DNA of 64,000 bases from Bog-159 sp963756605 (GCA_963756605.1 CAVWOT010000004.1:186001-250000), one strand, 5' to 3'. Shown: positions 35,676 through 44,575, numbered from the stretch's first letter. Numbers and translations are program-made. The notes: generated from the letters alone by a model not told the origin.

Positions 35676-37040
35676 ATGCCGGCGGAGAGTTTGGCTGCGA
35701 GATCGGGTCACTTGGAACCATTTCCTTTCTTGGACGCCACGCATGATCCTACCCTGACAAGCTGGGTCGAATCCGCCAATCTCCCCGAGCTCGATTTTCC
35801 GATTCAAAACCTTCCATTTGGCGTGTTTGCCAGCCAGCCCACATTCTCCGTAGGCGTCGCTATAGGCGACCAAATCCTGGACATGCGCCGGTGTGCGCAA
35901 GCCGGCCTGCTTGATGGACTCTCGCCCGCGACCATCCTCGCGTGCCAAGAGCCGCGCTTGAACCTTCTCATGTCACTCGGGCGCAATCATTGGTCGCCCT
36001 TGCGCGGGCGCCTCTCGGAATTGCTGCGCGCGGGAGCTGAGCATCGGGCCAAGGTCGAGCCGTTCCTGATTTCGATGGCCGATGCCGACCTGGCCGTACC
36101 GGCTCAAATCGGGGATTATACCGACTTCTATGCGTCCATCGACCACGCGACCAATGTCGGCCGCCTGTTCCGCCCGGACAACCCGCTCCTGCCGAACTAC
36201 AAATATGTCCCCATCGGCTATCACGGTCGCGCGTCGTCGATCGTTCCGAGCGGCATGTCCATCCATCGGCCCAGCGGCCAGACCAAAGATGCCGCGGCCG
36301 AAGGCCCGATTTTTGGACCCACGCGCGCGCTCGATTACGAACTGGAAGCCGGATTCTTCACTGGGCCAGGTAACGAACTGGGCCGCCCTATCCCCATCGC
36401 CGAAGCCGAATTCCACATCTTCGGCCTCTGCCTGCTCAACGACTGGTCCGCGCGCGACGTGCAGTCGTGGGAGTATCAGCCGTTGGGTCCGTTCCTGGCC
36501 AAGAGCTTCGCGACCACAATCTCTCCCTGGGTCGTCACGCTGGAAGCGTTGGCGCCATTTCGCGTCCCCGCTTTGCCGAGGCGGGAAGGCGATCCGGCTC
36601 CGCTCGCGTACCTGAATTCCGCGGACGACCAGGCACGCGGCGGTATCGATTTGACAGTGGAAGCGTATATCGCATCGCGCCAAATGCGCGATGCCGGCCT
36701 GCCGCCGATGCGGCTGAGCCGCGGCAACCTGCGCAATCTTTATTGGACGCCGGCCCAGTTGCTGACCCATCACGCGAGCAACGGCTGCAATCTGCAGCCC
36801 GGCGATTTGCTGGGCAGCGGCACCGTATCCGGACCGGTGCCGGAAGAGCGCGGCTGCCTGCTCGAACTGACCCGCCGTGGAGCCGATCCAATCCGGCTGC
36901 CTACGGGTGAGTTGCGCAAATTCCTGGAGGATGGCGACGAGGTGATCCTCCGCGCTTACTGCGCACGTGTTGGCTGCACGCGGATCGGCTTTGGGGAGTG
37001 CCGCGGAACGATCGGATCTAGCGCGCAGCGCGGGCGGTAA
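35676..37040 (+). CDS. fahA: Fumarylacetoacetase
   Basis: Last enzyme of tyrosine/homogentisate breakdown: hydrolyses fumarylacetoacetate to fumarate and acetoacetate. The family core is intact: SWVESAN...DFPIQNLPFGVF at the N-terminus, the active-site stretch DYTDFYASIDHATNVGRLFRP, NYKYVPIGYHGRASSI, the metal-binding ELEAGFF and NDWSARDVQSWEYQPLGPFL, and NLQPGDLLGSGTVSGP near the end. The usual protein starts close to TSWVESAN. The ATG at 35676 adds about 28 residues reaching into the unexplained region, and a TTG at 35730 is the alternative. No good ribosome site fits either. Hpd, which acts two steps earlier, is encoded at 49928. Confidence 0.92.
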   Translation: MPAESLAARSGHLEPFPFLDATHDPTLTSWVESANLPELDFPIQNLPFGVFASQPTFSVGVAIGDQILDMRRCAQAGLLDGLSPATILACQEPRLNLLMSLGRNHWSPLRGRLSELLRAGAEHRAKVEPFLISMADADLAVPAQIGDYTDFYASIDHATNVGRLFRPDNPLLPNYKYVPIGYHGRASSIVPSGMSIHRPSGQTKDAAAEGPIFGPTRALDYELEAGFFTGPGNELGRPIPIAEAEFHIFGLCLLNDWSARDVQSWEYQPLGPFLAKSFATTISPWVVTLEALAPFRVPALPRREGDPAPLAYLNSADDQARGGIDLTVEAYIASRQMRDAGLPPMRLSRGNLRNLYWTPAQLLTHHASNGCNLQPGDLLGSGTVSGPVPEERGCLLELTRRGADPIRLPTGELRKFLEDGDEVILRAYCARVGCTRIGFGECRGTIGSSAQRGR

Positions 37041-37084
37041 GGCTGTAAGAGAAAAGTCAGTTTGCAAGATTTCTATGCTTGGTT

Positions 37085-37819
37085 TTACGCCAGCCAGCCT
37101 AACGCCCGTAGGTCCGCCACCGGCTCCGCAAACGAACAGGAGCCGAAGCTATGGGCGAAATCCCGCCGCGCCGCTTGGATCTCCCTGGTCCCGATGCTCC
37201 GCCCGCGCCACGTCAGCGCATCCGCCAGAAACGAAAACCCGCCGGCATCGCTGTCGTCCAGAACATCGGTAATCACCGCACGCTCCGCCCCTTGCCAGGC
37301 AAAGGCCGCCCCCGCGAACACATTCAAAAATCCGTGCATCGCGGCGCGCAAGGGATGATGCAACCCAGCCGTAGCCTTGAATGCCACGCGGCGTGCGGCG
37401 GCCTCGCATAGGAAATCCGCCAGCGACTCCGATGACGGAATTGCCTCCGGCGTCAGACCGCCCGTGCGCACCTTTGCAAATGCTGCGCCCGCGAGCGCGG
37501 CGACGGGCGCTTCGCAATAAGTCGGAAGCGAGAGACGATCCGTTCGCTTGCTTTCCAGCGTTTCTACTTGCGCGGGCAGCCGACCCGGCTCGCCATCCAC
37601 CAACAGCGTGATCCGCCAGTGATCGCGCAAACGCACCTCCGGCAGTCTCGCCGCCGGCAGCACCAGCCGATTGAGCATCCAACTTTCCGGCAAAGCCAGA
37701 TACGTTTCGTAATTCTCCAGCACCTCCGGCAGCGGCAGGGCCGCCGGCGGATAGAGACCTGCATAATCGATCAGGTGCGCCAGCAGCGCGCGCAGCGAGT
37801 CCGGAATTCGTGTCATCAT
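37085..37819 (-). CDS. Conserved-looking protein of unknown function next to fahA
   Basis: A 244-residue soluble protein, not recognised. It begins RIPDSLRALLAHLIDYAGLYPPAALPL and ends SFGSCSFAEPVADLRALGWL, with the central AFKATAGLHHPLRAAMHGFLNVF. There is no signal peptide or membrane segment. The pattern of Lys, His and Asp near the centre (KATAGLHH) recalls TIM-barrel active sites, but that is only a resemblance. It converges on fahA (45-base gap), and its start is 31 bases from the divergent PaiB-like gene. Confidence 0.65.
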   Translation of the reverse strand: MMTRIPDSLRALLAHLIDYAGLYPPAALPLPEVLENYETYLALPESWMLNRLVLPAARLPEVRLRDHWRITLLVDGEPGRLPAQVETLESKRTDRLSLPTYCEAPVAALAGAAFAKVRTGGLTPEAIPSSESLADFLCEAAARRVAFKATAGLHHPLRAAMHGFLNVFAGAAFAWQGAERAVITDVLDDSDAGGFSFLADALTWRGRSIGTREIQAARRDFAHSFGSCSFAEPVADLRALGWLA

Positions 37820-37850
37820 GTCAAAAGCCCATTGTAAAAGGAGTCTCTAG

Positions 37851-38549
37851 ATGAACCGCCGCAATCTGCTGCTGGCTTTGGCCGCCGCCGGCCTGGATCT
37901 CCACGCGCAAGAACCCTCGTCCGGCTCGCTCTATATCCCCAAACCCCACTTGGTCGAAGACCGTGCCTTTCTCCAGGATTTCATGGACGAGTATGCTTTC
38001 GCCGACCTGGTCACGGCCGGTCCCGGCATCCGCATCACGCACATCCCGACGGTTCTCGACCGGACCGCTGCGCCCTACGGCAAGGTGTTCGGCCATATCT
38101 CGCGCCAGAATGTGCAGAACAAATGTTTCGATGGCAGCCAGCCGGCCGTGATCGTGTTTCGCGGACCGCACAGCTATATTTCGCCAACCTGGTACACCAA
38201 GCCGGAAGCGGTTCCCACCTGGAACTTCGCCGTGGTACACGCCACCGGCCGGCCCACTGCCATCACCGATCCGAAAGCGCTGCACAGCCTGCTCGCCCAA
38301 CTGATTACCAAATTTGAGGGGCCCAACTCCGCCTACGATTTCGCCAAGCTGCCTGACAGTTACGTCAATGGCATGCTCGGCGGCATCGTCGGTTTTGAGA
38401 TGCCGATCGAGCTATTGGAAGGCAAGTTCAAGTTGGGCCAGGAGCGCAGTGAGGCCGACCGGCAGGTCATTCTAAAGAACCTGCAATCCGCCAAATACGC
38501 CCGCTCGATTTACGAATTCACAGCCGCCTTTTACAAACGCAACTCCTGA
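37851..38549 (+). CDS. PaiB-like FMN-binding protein with an export signal
   Basis: A 232-residue protein. After residue 27 it follows the PaiB/FMN-binding negative regulator family closely: SLYIPKPHLVEDRAFLQDF, GKVFGHISRQN, AVIVFRGPHSYISPTWYTK and VPTWNFAVVHATGRP. Unlike ordinary PaiB proteins, which start at the MYIP motif, it carries an N-terminal MNRRNLLLALAAAGLDLHAQ, a signal-peptide-like segment with RR. The start at 37851 is well supported by GGAG seven bases upstream. An exported flavin-binding split-barrel would not be a DNA-bound repressor, so an enzymatic or flavin-storage role is more likely. Confidence 0.85.
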   Translation: MNRRNLLLALAAAGLDLHAQEPSSGSLYIPKPHLVEDRAFLQDFMDEYAFADLVTAGPGIRITHIPTVLDRTAAPYGKVFGHISRQNVQNKCFDGSQPAVIVFRGPHSYISPTWYTKPEAVPTWNFAVVHATGRPTAITDPKALHSLLAQLITKFEGPNSAYDFAKLPDSYVNGMLGGIVGFEMPIELLEGKFKLGQERSEADRQVILKNLQSAKYARSIYEFTAAFYKRNS

Positions 38550-38587
38550 GCCTCCAGTGGGCAGGACTCCTCCAGACCCGCTATTTT

Positions 38588-38625
38588 GCGGGACGTGGAC
38601 GTCCCGCGCAGGCGTGGACGCCTGC
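38588..38625. repeat. Two abutting perfect palindromes sharing a GTGGAC core
   Basis: GCGGGACGTGGACGTCCCGC (38588-38607) is followed directly by GCAGGCGTGGACGCCTGC (38608-38625). Each folds into a hairpin with 8-9 base pairs, and the two share the centre CGTGGACG. It lies in the 125-base gap before tyrS. It could act as a terminator for the PaiB-like gene, but its form suggests a short interspersed palindromic element. Confidence 0.7.
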
Positions 38626-38674
38626 CCCACTGTCTGAGCTGTAGCGCTCACTAGACATGCTAACTTAGTTTTTA

Positions 38675-39889
38675 GTGCCCTCCATTGACGAACAGATCAC
38701 CTATCTCAAGAAAGGCCTCGCGGAGATCATCCGCGAAGAAGATCTGCGCGAACGTCTCACTCAAGCCGCGCAAGCCGGCCGTTCCCTGCGCGTGAAAGCC
38801 GGATTCGATCCCACCGCGCCCGATCTGCACCTGGGACACACCGTGCTGCTGCGCAAGATGAAACACTTCCAGGACCTCGGCCACACCGTGATTTTCCTGA
38901 TCGGGGATATGACTTCGCTCATCGGCGATCCTACCGGCCGGAATATCACGCGCCCGCCCATGACTCGCGAAGACATCAACCGCAACGCCGAAACCTATCG
39001 CACACAGGTCTTCAAAATCCTCGATCCTGATAAAACCGAGGTGCGCTTCAACAGCGAATGGCTGCAGCCCATGCGCTATGAGGAACTGGTGCGGCTCTGC
39101 TCGCGCTACACCGTGGCGCGCATCCTGGAGCGCGACGAATTTGCCAAGCGATATAAGGCGGGCACGCCCATTTCGGTGCACGAACTGTTGTATCCGCTGG
39201 CGCAGGCCTACGATTCCGTGGCTCTCGAGTGCGACGTGGAAATGGGCGGTACCGATCAAAAATTTAACCTGTTGGCGGGCCGCGAGATTCAAAGAGATTT
39301 CGGTCAACCGCCGCAAATCGTGGCCACCGTGCCGCTACTCGAAGGTTTAGACGGCGTAAATAAGATGTCGAAATCCCTTGGCAATTATATTGGTATCACG
39401 GAGCCGCCCGAAATCATGTACCGCAAGGTGATGCAAATCAGCGACGACCTGATGTATCGCTATTATGAACTGCTCACCGATCGCAGTGTGGCGCAGATCG
39501 GCCAGATGCGCGCGCACATCGCCGGCGGCCAACTGCATCCGATGCAAGCTAAGGCGGAATTGGCGCGGCTGATTGTGAGTGATTTTCATTCTGTCGCGGA
39601 TGCCGCACGCGCGGAAAACGATTTCAACCGTGTGGTGCGCCGCCACGAAGTTCCTGCGGATATCGAAAGCGTTCCTCTGCCTGACGGCGTGCGTACGACC
39701 ACCGGCATCCGCATCGACAAACTGCTCGCGCGGATCGGGTTGGCCGAGTCAGTCAGTGATGCCGTACGCAAAATCAAGGCGGGCGCAGTCGAAATTAATG
39801 GCCAGCGCGTACACGACTTGGTGCTCGCCAGTGAAGCGGGCGAGTTGATCGTCCACGCCGGGAAGAACTGGCGCAGAGTAGTCCCGTAA
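38675..39889 (+). CDS. tyrS: Tyrosyl-tRNA synthetase
   Basis: Charges tRNA-Tyr. The 404-residue protein is a class Ia synthetase with the HIGH-type motif HLGH (residues 52-55), the tyrosine-pocket region VEMGGTDQKFNLLAGRE, KMSKS (230-234), and a C-terminal S4 RNA-binding domain (about 340-400; IRIDKLLARIGLAES). The HLGH...KMSKS form and length place it in the TyrRS-Z/TyrRS-2-like bacterial group. The start is GTG 38675; no strong ribosome site is visible, but the N-terminus fits the family. Confidence 0.96.
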   Translation: MPSIDEQITYLKKGLAEIIREEDLRERLTQAAQAGRSLRVKAGFDPTAPDLHLGHTVLLRKMKHFQDLGHTVIFLIGDMTSLIGDPTGRNITRPPMTREDINRNAETYRTQVFKILDPDKTEVRFNSEWLQPMRYEELVRLCSRYTVARILERDEFAKRYKAGTPISVHELLYPLAQAYDSVALECDVEMGGTDQKFNLLAGREIQRDFGQPPQIVATVPLLEGLDGVNKMSKSLGNYIGITEPPEIMYRKVMQISDDLMYRYYELLTDRSVAQIGQMRAHIAGGQLHPMQAKAELARLIVSDFHSVADAARAENDFNRVVRRHEVPADIESVPLPDGVRTTTGIRIDKLLARIGLAESVSDAVRKIKAGAVEINGQRVHDLVLASEAGELIVHAGKNWRRVVP

Positions 39890-39893
39890 GTGC

Positions 39894-41120
39894 ATGCTCG
39901 CTTTTCGCGATAACATTTTCCTGGCTGCCGACGCCCTGCGCGCCCACAAACTGCGGGCCGCTCTCACAATGCTCGGCCTCACCATGGGCGTAGCCACGCT
40001 GATCGCCGTCATGACTCTGGTGCAAGGCGCCAACCGCTACGTGGAGCAGAAGATCGCGAACCTCGGCACCAATGTCTTCCGCATTTCACGCCTGCCGTTC
40101 GTGGTCACGGATTTCTCCGTGCTGGTGCGCGCCCAGCGCAATAAGAACATCGAGATCGATGATCTGAAAGCGGTCGCGGCCGGGTGCGCACATTGTCAAT
40201 ATGTTGGCGCTTCGATCTTCACCACGCTCGGCGTCCGTTATCGCGACCGCGACCTGGAGGATGTCACTTTCTGGGGCGATACCGCCAACATGGCCGACAT
40301 CGATACCCGCACGCTGGCCACGGGCCGTTACTTCACGGAATCGGAAGACCGCCACGCGGCGCCGGTCTGCATTCCGGGCGACCGGCTGGTGCAGGAATTA
40401 TTCGCCGGTGTGGACCCTATTGGACACGTGGTGAAAGCGGGCAGCGATGAATTCACCGTGGTCGGAACGTTCGAGCCGATCGGTTCCGTTTTGGGGCAAG
40501 ACCAGGATACATTCATCATCATCCCGTTGAATACCTACCTGCGCATCCGCGGCGCGCGAAACAGCCTGACGCTTGAAATTAAGGCTGAGGGCAGCCAGCA
40601 ATTGTTTCAAGACGCACAGGACGACGTTAGAGTCATTATGCGCTCCCGCCGCCATATCACCGGCGACCATGCCGAAGACTTCTATATAGGGACAGCCGAA
40701 AGTTACATCTCTCTGTGGCAAAGTATCAGTTCGGCATTCTTTGCCGTATTTGTCATGGTTAGTTCGATTTCCGCGGTGGTAGGCGGGATTGTAATCATGA
40801 ACGTGATGCTGGTAAGTGTCACGGAGCGAACCAAGGAGATCGGCGTGCGGCGCGCCATAGGAGCCACCCAGAACGACATACTAATGCAGTTCCTGACGGA
40901 AAGCATCATGCAATGCATTGTCGGGGGGCTCATCGGAGTATTTATAGGCTTTCTGTGCGCGCTGGCTATCCGGGCGCTGACCTCAATGCCTGCCGCCGTG
41001 CAAACCTGGGTAGCCCTTCTGGGAGTAGTTCTCAGTTCTATCATCGGCCTGTTCTTCGGCATTTACCCGGCTACCAAGGCTGCCAAACTAGACCCGGTCA
41101 CCGCGCTCAGAACGGAATGA
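39894..41120 (+). CDS. MacB/FtsX-type ABC transporter permease
   Basis: A 408-residue membrane protein of the MacB group. It has an N-terminal helix (LRAALTMLGLTMGVATLIAV), a large MacB-PCD periplasmic domain (about residues 45-270), then three helices in the FtsX domain (FAVFVMVSSISAVVGGIVIM; NVMLVSVTERTKEIGVRRAI; IGLFFGIYPATKAAKLDPV). The motif SVTERTKEIGVRRAIGA is the coupling region to an ATPase. No ATPase gene is present here. It starts four bases after the tyrS stop. Together with the permease at 41542 it may form a heterodimer using an ATPase encoded elsewhere. Confidence 0.9.
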   Translation: MLAFRDNIFLAADALRAHKLRAALTMLGLTMGVATLIAVMTLVQGANRYVEQKIANLGTNVFRISRLPFVVTDFSVLVRAQRNKNIEIDDLKAVAAGCAHCQYVGASIFTTLGVRYRDRDLEDVTFWGDTANMADIDTRTLATGRYFTESEDRHAAPVCIPGDRLVQELFAGVDPIGHVVKAGSDEFTVVGTFEPIGSVLGQDQDTFIIIPLNTYLRIRGARNSLTLEIKAEGSQQLFQDAQDDVRVIMRSRRHITGDHAEDFYIGTAESYISLWQSISSAFFAVFVMVSSISAVVGGIVIMNVMLVSVTERTKEIGVRRAIGATQNDILMQFLTESIMQCIVGGLIGVFIGFLCALAIRALTSMPAAVQTWVALLGVVLSSIIGLFFGIYPATKAAKLDPVTALRTE

Positions 41121-41123
41121 TTT

Positions 41124-41534
41124 TGCCGCAGATGGACGCAGATGAACGAGATCACGCGCACAGTGATCGGCTGCTCGTACACTGTGTCTAACACGCTAGG
41201 TCCGGGTTTTCTGGAGAAGGTATACGAGAATGCCCTTGCCCATGAACTGCGCAGCCAGGGACTGGGCCGTCGAGCAGCAGAAGGCGCTGACGGTGTACTA
41301 TCGAGACATTGTGGTTGGAGAATATCTGGCCGACCTCTTGATCGAGAGTTGCGTCGTTGTGGAGTTGAAGGCAGTACGGGCGTTCGACGACATCCATTTG
41401 GCACAATGCCTGAACTACCTCAAAGCGACTGGAATTCGAGTCGGCTTGCTGATAAACTTTGGTACCCAGAAGGTGCAAATCAAGCGTGGTGTCAATAGCT
41501 TCTGAATCTGCGTGCATCTGCGTGTATCCGCGGC
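41124..41534. mobile_element. GxxExxY element with terminal inverted repeats
   Basis: The GxxExxY gene is bounded by related inverted ends: left GCCGCAGATGGACGCAGATG (about 41125-41144) and right, read in reverse, GCCGCGGATACACGCAGATG (41534-41515). The element lies exactly between two MacB-like permease genes that would otherwise be adjacent. The ends carry two copies of the word GCAGATG. No transposase is encoded. Confidence 0.55.
41142..41505 (+). CDS. GxxExxY protein (PD-(D/E)xK-like fold), frameshifted
   Basis: Small protein of about 120 residues after one correction. The naming motif is present in LGPGFLEKVYENALAHEL, and the second half reads KALTVYYRDIVVGEYLADLL, then IESCVVVELKAVRAFDDIHL (the D/E-x-K part of a nuclease-like core), ending LLINFGTQKVQIKRGVN. 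The frame breaks at GGG 41264-41266; with two G, RSQGL joins AVEQQKAL. The family is found widely in repeats-flanked single-gene units. Its function is unknown; the fold suggests nucleic-acid binding or cleavage. Confidence 0.75.
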
Positions 41535-41541
41535 TAATTAA

Positions 41542-42801
41542 ATGACCCGCACGGAAGTTAGAGAAAACCTGCTGGTGGCGCTGGATACTCTCCGGACGCG
41601 CAAGGTGCGTTCGGCGCTAACCATCCTGGGTATTGTTATCGGCGTCACCTCGGTGATCTCTGTTGCCGCTATCATCGACGGGCTGAACGGCTATATTCAG
41701 GGACGCATCCGCAGCCTTGGCTCGCAGGCCATCTTTGTTACTCGCATTCCGGCCGGCTATACAGGTTTGTCGCGCCTGCCGGCCAACATTCGCGCGCGTA
41801 AGTATCTGCGGTTCGACGACGGCAAGTACCTGATGGAGACCGTGCCTTCGCTCTCGTATGCCACAGCGTTTGCGCAACGCATCAATCTGGGCGAAGTGGT
41901 CGACCAGATTACTTACGGCGCACAACACGTGGAGCGCATGATCGTGCGCGGCGTCGAACCGGACTACACCAACGCCGTGCCGTTGTTTTCCGTCGCGGAG
42001 GGCCGCTTCGTCTCCCAGTTCGATGAGGACCATTCCCGCGACGTCATCGTGATTGGCCAAGCCATCGCTGAAGCGCTGTTTCCGCACGTCGATCCCATCG
42101 GCAAAATGGTGCGCCTGAACGGCCGCCTGTATGAGGTGATCGGCGTCTTTGAAAAGGATCCGGGTTTGTTCGGTGGATTTGGTGTGGACCAGTTTGCGGT
42201 GATTCCGCTCACCAATTTTCATAAGAACTACCCCGACATCCGCGAAGTCTTCCTGATCGCTTCCGTGCGTCCCGACGCAGACGTCAGCCGCGCCAGCGAC
42301 GACATCATCGATGCCATGCGCCGCCGCCGCCGTGTGCCCTACAACGCGCCGAACGACTTTAGTGTAGCCGATGCCAATTTTTTCCTCGACTTGTGGAACC
42401 AGCTGACCGGCGCAATGGTGCTGCTCACCGGTGTCATCAGTTCCATCGGCCTCCTGGTCGGCGGCATAGGGGTCATGAACATCATGCTCATATCCGTTAC
42501 TGAGCGAACGCAGGAAATTGGCATCCGCAAGGCGATCGGCGCGCGTCGCGCGGATATTCGCGTACAGTTCCTGCTGGAGGCGACCACACTCTCGGGCATC
42601 GGCGGCGCCCTCGGTATCTTGTGCGGAGCGTTGATTACTTTCGCCATTCGCGCCCTGGTGCCATCCATACCGGCCACCTTATCTGTACTGTGGATCACAT
42701 TGGGCGTCGCCATCTCGGTCGGAGTGGGGCTATTTTTCGGATTCTATCCCGCAAATCGCGCCGCCAACCTCGATCCCATTGTCTGTCTACGCTACGAATG
42801 A
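41542..42801 (+). CDS. MacB/FtsX-type ABC transporter permease (second)
   Basis: A 419-residue paralogue of the permease at 39894. It has an N-terminal helix (VRSALTILGIVIGVTSVISV), a periplasmic MacB-PCD domain, and C-terminal FtsX helices with NIMLISVTERTQEIGIRKAIGA and LFFGFYPANRAANLDPI. The start at 41542 is directly after the inverted end of the GxxExxY element, so any ribosome site may have been changed by that insertion. It probably works with the first permease in lipid or peptide export across the envelope, the usual MacB-type role; this is inferred. Confidence 0.9.
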   Translation: MTRTEVRENLLVALDTLRTRKVRSALTILGIVIGVTSVISVAAIIDGLNGYIQGRIRSLGSQAIFVTRIPAGYTGLSRLPANIRARKYLRFDDGKYLMETVPSLSYATAFAQRINLGEVVDQITYGAQHVERMIVRGVEPDYTNAVPLFSVAEGRFVSQFDEDHSRDVIVIGQAIAEALFPHVDPIGKMVRLNGRLYEVIGVFEKDPGLFGGFGVDQFAVIPLTNFHKNYPDIREVFLIASVRPDADVSRASDDIIDAMRRRRRVPYNAPNDFSVADANFFLDLWNQLTGAMVLLTGVISSIGLLVGGIGVMNIMLISVTERTQEIGIRKAIGARRADIRVQFLLEATTLSGIGGALGILCGALITFAIRALVPSIPATLSVLWITLGVAISVGVGLFFGFYPANRAANLDPIVCLRYE

Positions 42802-42820
42802 GGCCCCGGCACAGGTGCGG

Positions 42821-42933
42821 GGTGCTGGGTCCTGGGTTCTGGCCCACGCACCCGGAGCCCAGAACCTGTTTTTTTTGGGTTTACCAGCACCCAGCGGGCC
42901 AAAACCAGCACCCAGAACCCAGCACCCAGCACC
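42821..42933. repeat. Long imperfect inverted repeat with CACCCAG words and a T8 loop
   Basis: A 22-base arm (42821-42842, GGTGCTGGGTCCTGGGTTCTGG) pairs with 42912-42933 (CCAGAACCCAGCACCCAGCACC) with one mismatch. The 69-base loop contains eight T (42869-42876) and another CCAGCACCCAG. It separates the permease stop (42801) and rpoN (42974), where it could terminate plus-strand transcription or form a long RNA hairpin. Confidence 0.7.
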
Positions 42934-42973
42934 GGCGGGCAAAGCGCGCAGTGATATCATAATAATCGTGAGC

Positions 42974-44566
42974 ATGCTACGGCCATCACTGCAGCTTAGG
43001 GTCGCGCAGAAGCAGATCCTGACTCCCGGCCTGGTCCAAATGGTGACCGTGCTCCAGTTGAACCGGCTGGAGTTGAAGGAGATGATCACCCAGGAAATCG
43101 TCGAGAATCCGGTCCTCGAAGAGTCCCCCGAAGAAGCCGGCGAAGAGATCACGGCGGAAGAGCTTCTGCCGCTGCTGGAGCCGGAACGGGTCTCCGATCC
43201 GTCCGACCAGCAGCTTCTGGAAGCCGCCTTGGGTGACGCCGCGCACACTAACGGCATCGCCGGCGAAACTCCCGCCGAACTAGCCGCGGAGTCCTTTCAG
43301 GAAGCGGCCGATCTGGCCACTGCTGCAGGAGCCGAAGTGGCCACGGCGGACTCCGTCGAACCAGCTGCCGCTACCGATCCGTTTGACGAAATTGATTTCG
43401 GATCGTTCTTCGACGACTACCTGGATCCCGGCTACAAGAGTCCTGCCTCCGAATCCGTAGAAAAGCCCTCCTTCGAAACGTTCCTGTCTGCACCGGTCAC
43501 CCTGGCCGATCATCTACATTCCCAATTGAGCGTCAGCGTGCTTTCCGAAGACGTACGCGACGCCGCCGGATCCATCATCGGTAACCTCGACGAGGATGGC
43601 TATCTTTCCGCGTCGCTCGAAGAGATCGCCGGCATGGGCGATCACACGCTGGAACAGATCGAGGCCGCGCTGAAGGTGGTGCAGTCGCTCGACCCGGCCG
43701 GCGTGGGTGCGCGCAACGTGCGCGAATGCCTGCTGCTGGAACTGGAGAGCATGAATGGCCGCGGCGGCGTGGCCTGGCAGATCGTCTCCGACCATCTGCG
43801 TCTGCTCGAAATGCGCCAATATCGCGAGCTCGCCAAGATCCTGGGCCGCCCCACGGAACACATCGAGATCGCGGTCAAAGCCATCCGGCGGCTGAATCCG
43901 CGGCCGGGCCTGCGTTACTCGGGTGCCGGCGCGCGTACCGTCGAGCCGGATGTCTTTTTCATCAAGGATGGCGAGGATTACATCATCCAGATGAACGATG
44001 AGGACGTGCCGCAGCTCCGTTTGAACGCGCAATACCGGCGCATGCTCGATCGCGATAATGGGGCCACCAAAGAAGTGCGGGATTACGTGCGCGAGCGGTA
44101 CACGTCTGCCATCCAGTTGATGAAGAACATCGAGCAGCGCAAGCAGACTATCTTGAAAGTCTGCCAGGCCATCGTGCGGCGCCAGACCGAGTTCCTGGCG
44201 AACGGCCTCGACTACCTGAAGCCCATGATGATCAAAGAGGTGGCCGAAGAAGTCGGCGTGCATCCCTCCACGGTGAGCCGGGCGGTCGCCAGCAAGTATG
44301 TGCACACGCCGCAAGGAGTGTATGAGCTCCGGTATTTCTTCTCCGAAGCCGTGCAAGGTCCGCTGGGCGGCAACACGCCGTTACTGCTGCTGAAACGCAA
44401 AGTAAAGAAGATGATCGAGGAGGAGAACAGCGCGCACCCCTTGACCGACGAACAGATCACCACAGCGCTGCAGCACGAAGGCATCAACGTGACGCGGCGC
44501 ACCGTCGCCAAGTACCGCGAAGATATGAAAATTCCTTCAACGCACCAAAGACGGGTTCGCCCCTGA
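42974..44566 (+). CDS. rpoN: RNA polymerase sigma-54 factor
   Basis: A 530-residue sigma-54. Region I is the N-terminal Gln/Leu-rich activator-responsive part (LQLRVAQKQILTPGLVQMV, then LQLNRLELKEMITQEIVENP). Region II is long and acidic (about 55-185). The core-binding domain and HTH (IKEVAEEVGVHPSTVSRAV) follow, then the RpoN box TRRTVAKYRE near the C-terminus, which reads the -24 element. The start at 42974 has no clear ribosome site; an in-frame GTG at 42968 is possible. It is followed by hpf and rapZ, a conserved order around rpoN, but ptsN is absent here. Confidence 0.95.
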   Translation: MLRPSLQLRVAQKQILTPGLVQMVTVLQLNRLELKEMITQEIVENPVLEESPEEAGEEITAEELLPLLEPERVSDPSDQQLLEAALGDAAHTNGIAGETPAELAAESFQEAADLATAAGAEVATADSVEPAAATDPFDEIDFGSFFDDYLDPGYKSPASESVEKPSFETFLSAPVTLADHLHSQLSVSVLSEDVRDAAGSIIGNLDEDGYLSASLEEIAGMGDHTLEQIEAALKVVQSLDPAGVGARNVRECLLLELESMNGRGGVAWQIVSDHLRLLEMRQYRELAKILGRPTEHIEIAVKAIRRLNPRPGLRYSGAGARTVEPDVFFIKDGEDYIIQMNDEDVPQLRLNAQYRRMLDRDNGATKEVRDYVRERYTSAIQLMKNIEQRKQTILKVCQAIVRRQTEFLANGLDYLKPMMIKEVAEEVGVHPSTVSRAVASKYVHTPQGVYELRYFFSEAVQGPLGGNTPLLLLKRKVKKMIEEENSAHPLTDEQITTALQHEGINVTRRTVAKYREDMKIPSTHQRRVRP

Positions 44567-44575
44567 GGCGGAGGA

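Noticed and set aside
35289..35948. 219-residue minus-strand frame before and over fahA
   Set aside because: Ser/Pro/Arg-rich without domain features and overlaps the true fahA coding region.
42779..42973. Upstream extension of the rpoN frame
   Set aside because: It translates the hairpin repeat into low-complexity sequence; sigma-54 region I starts at 42974.
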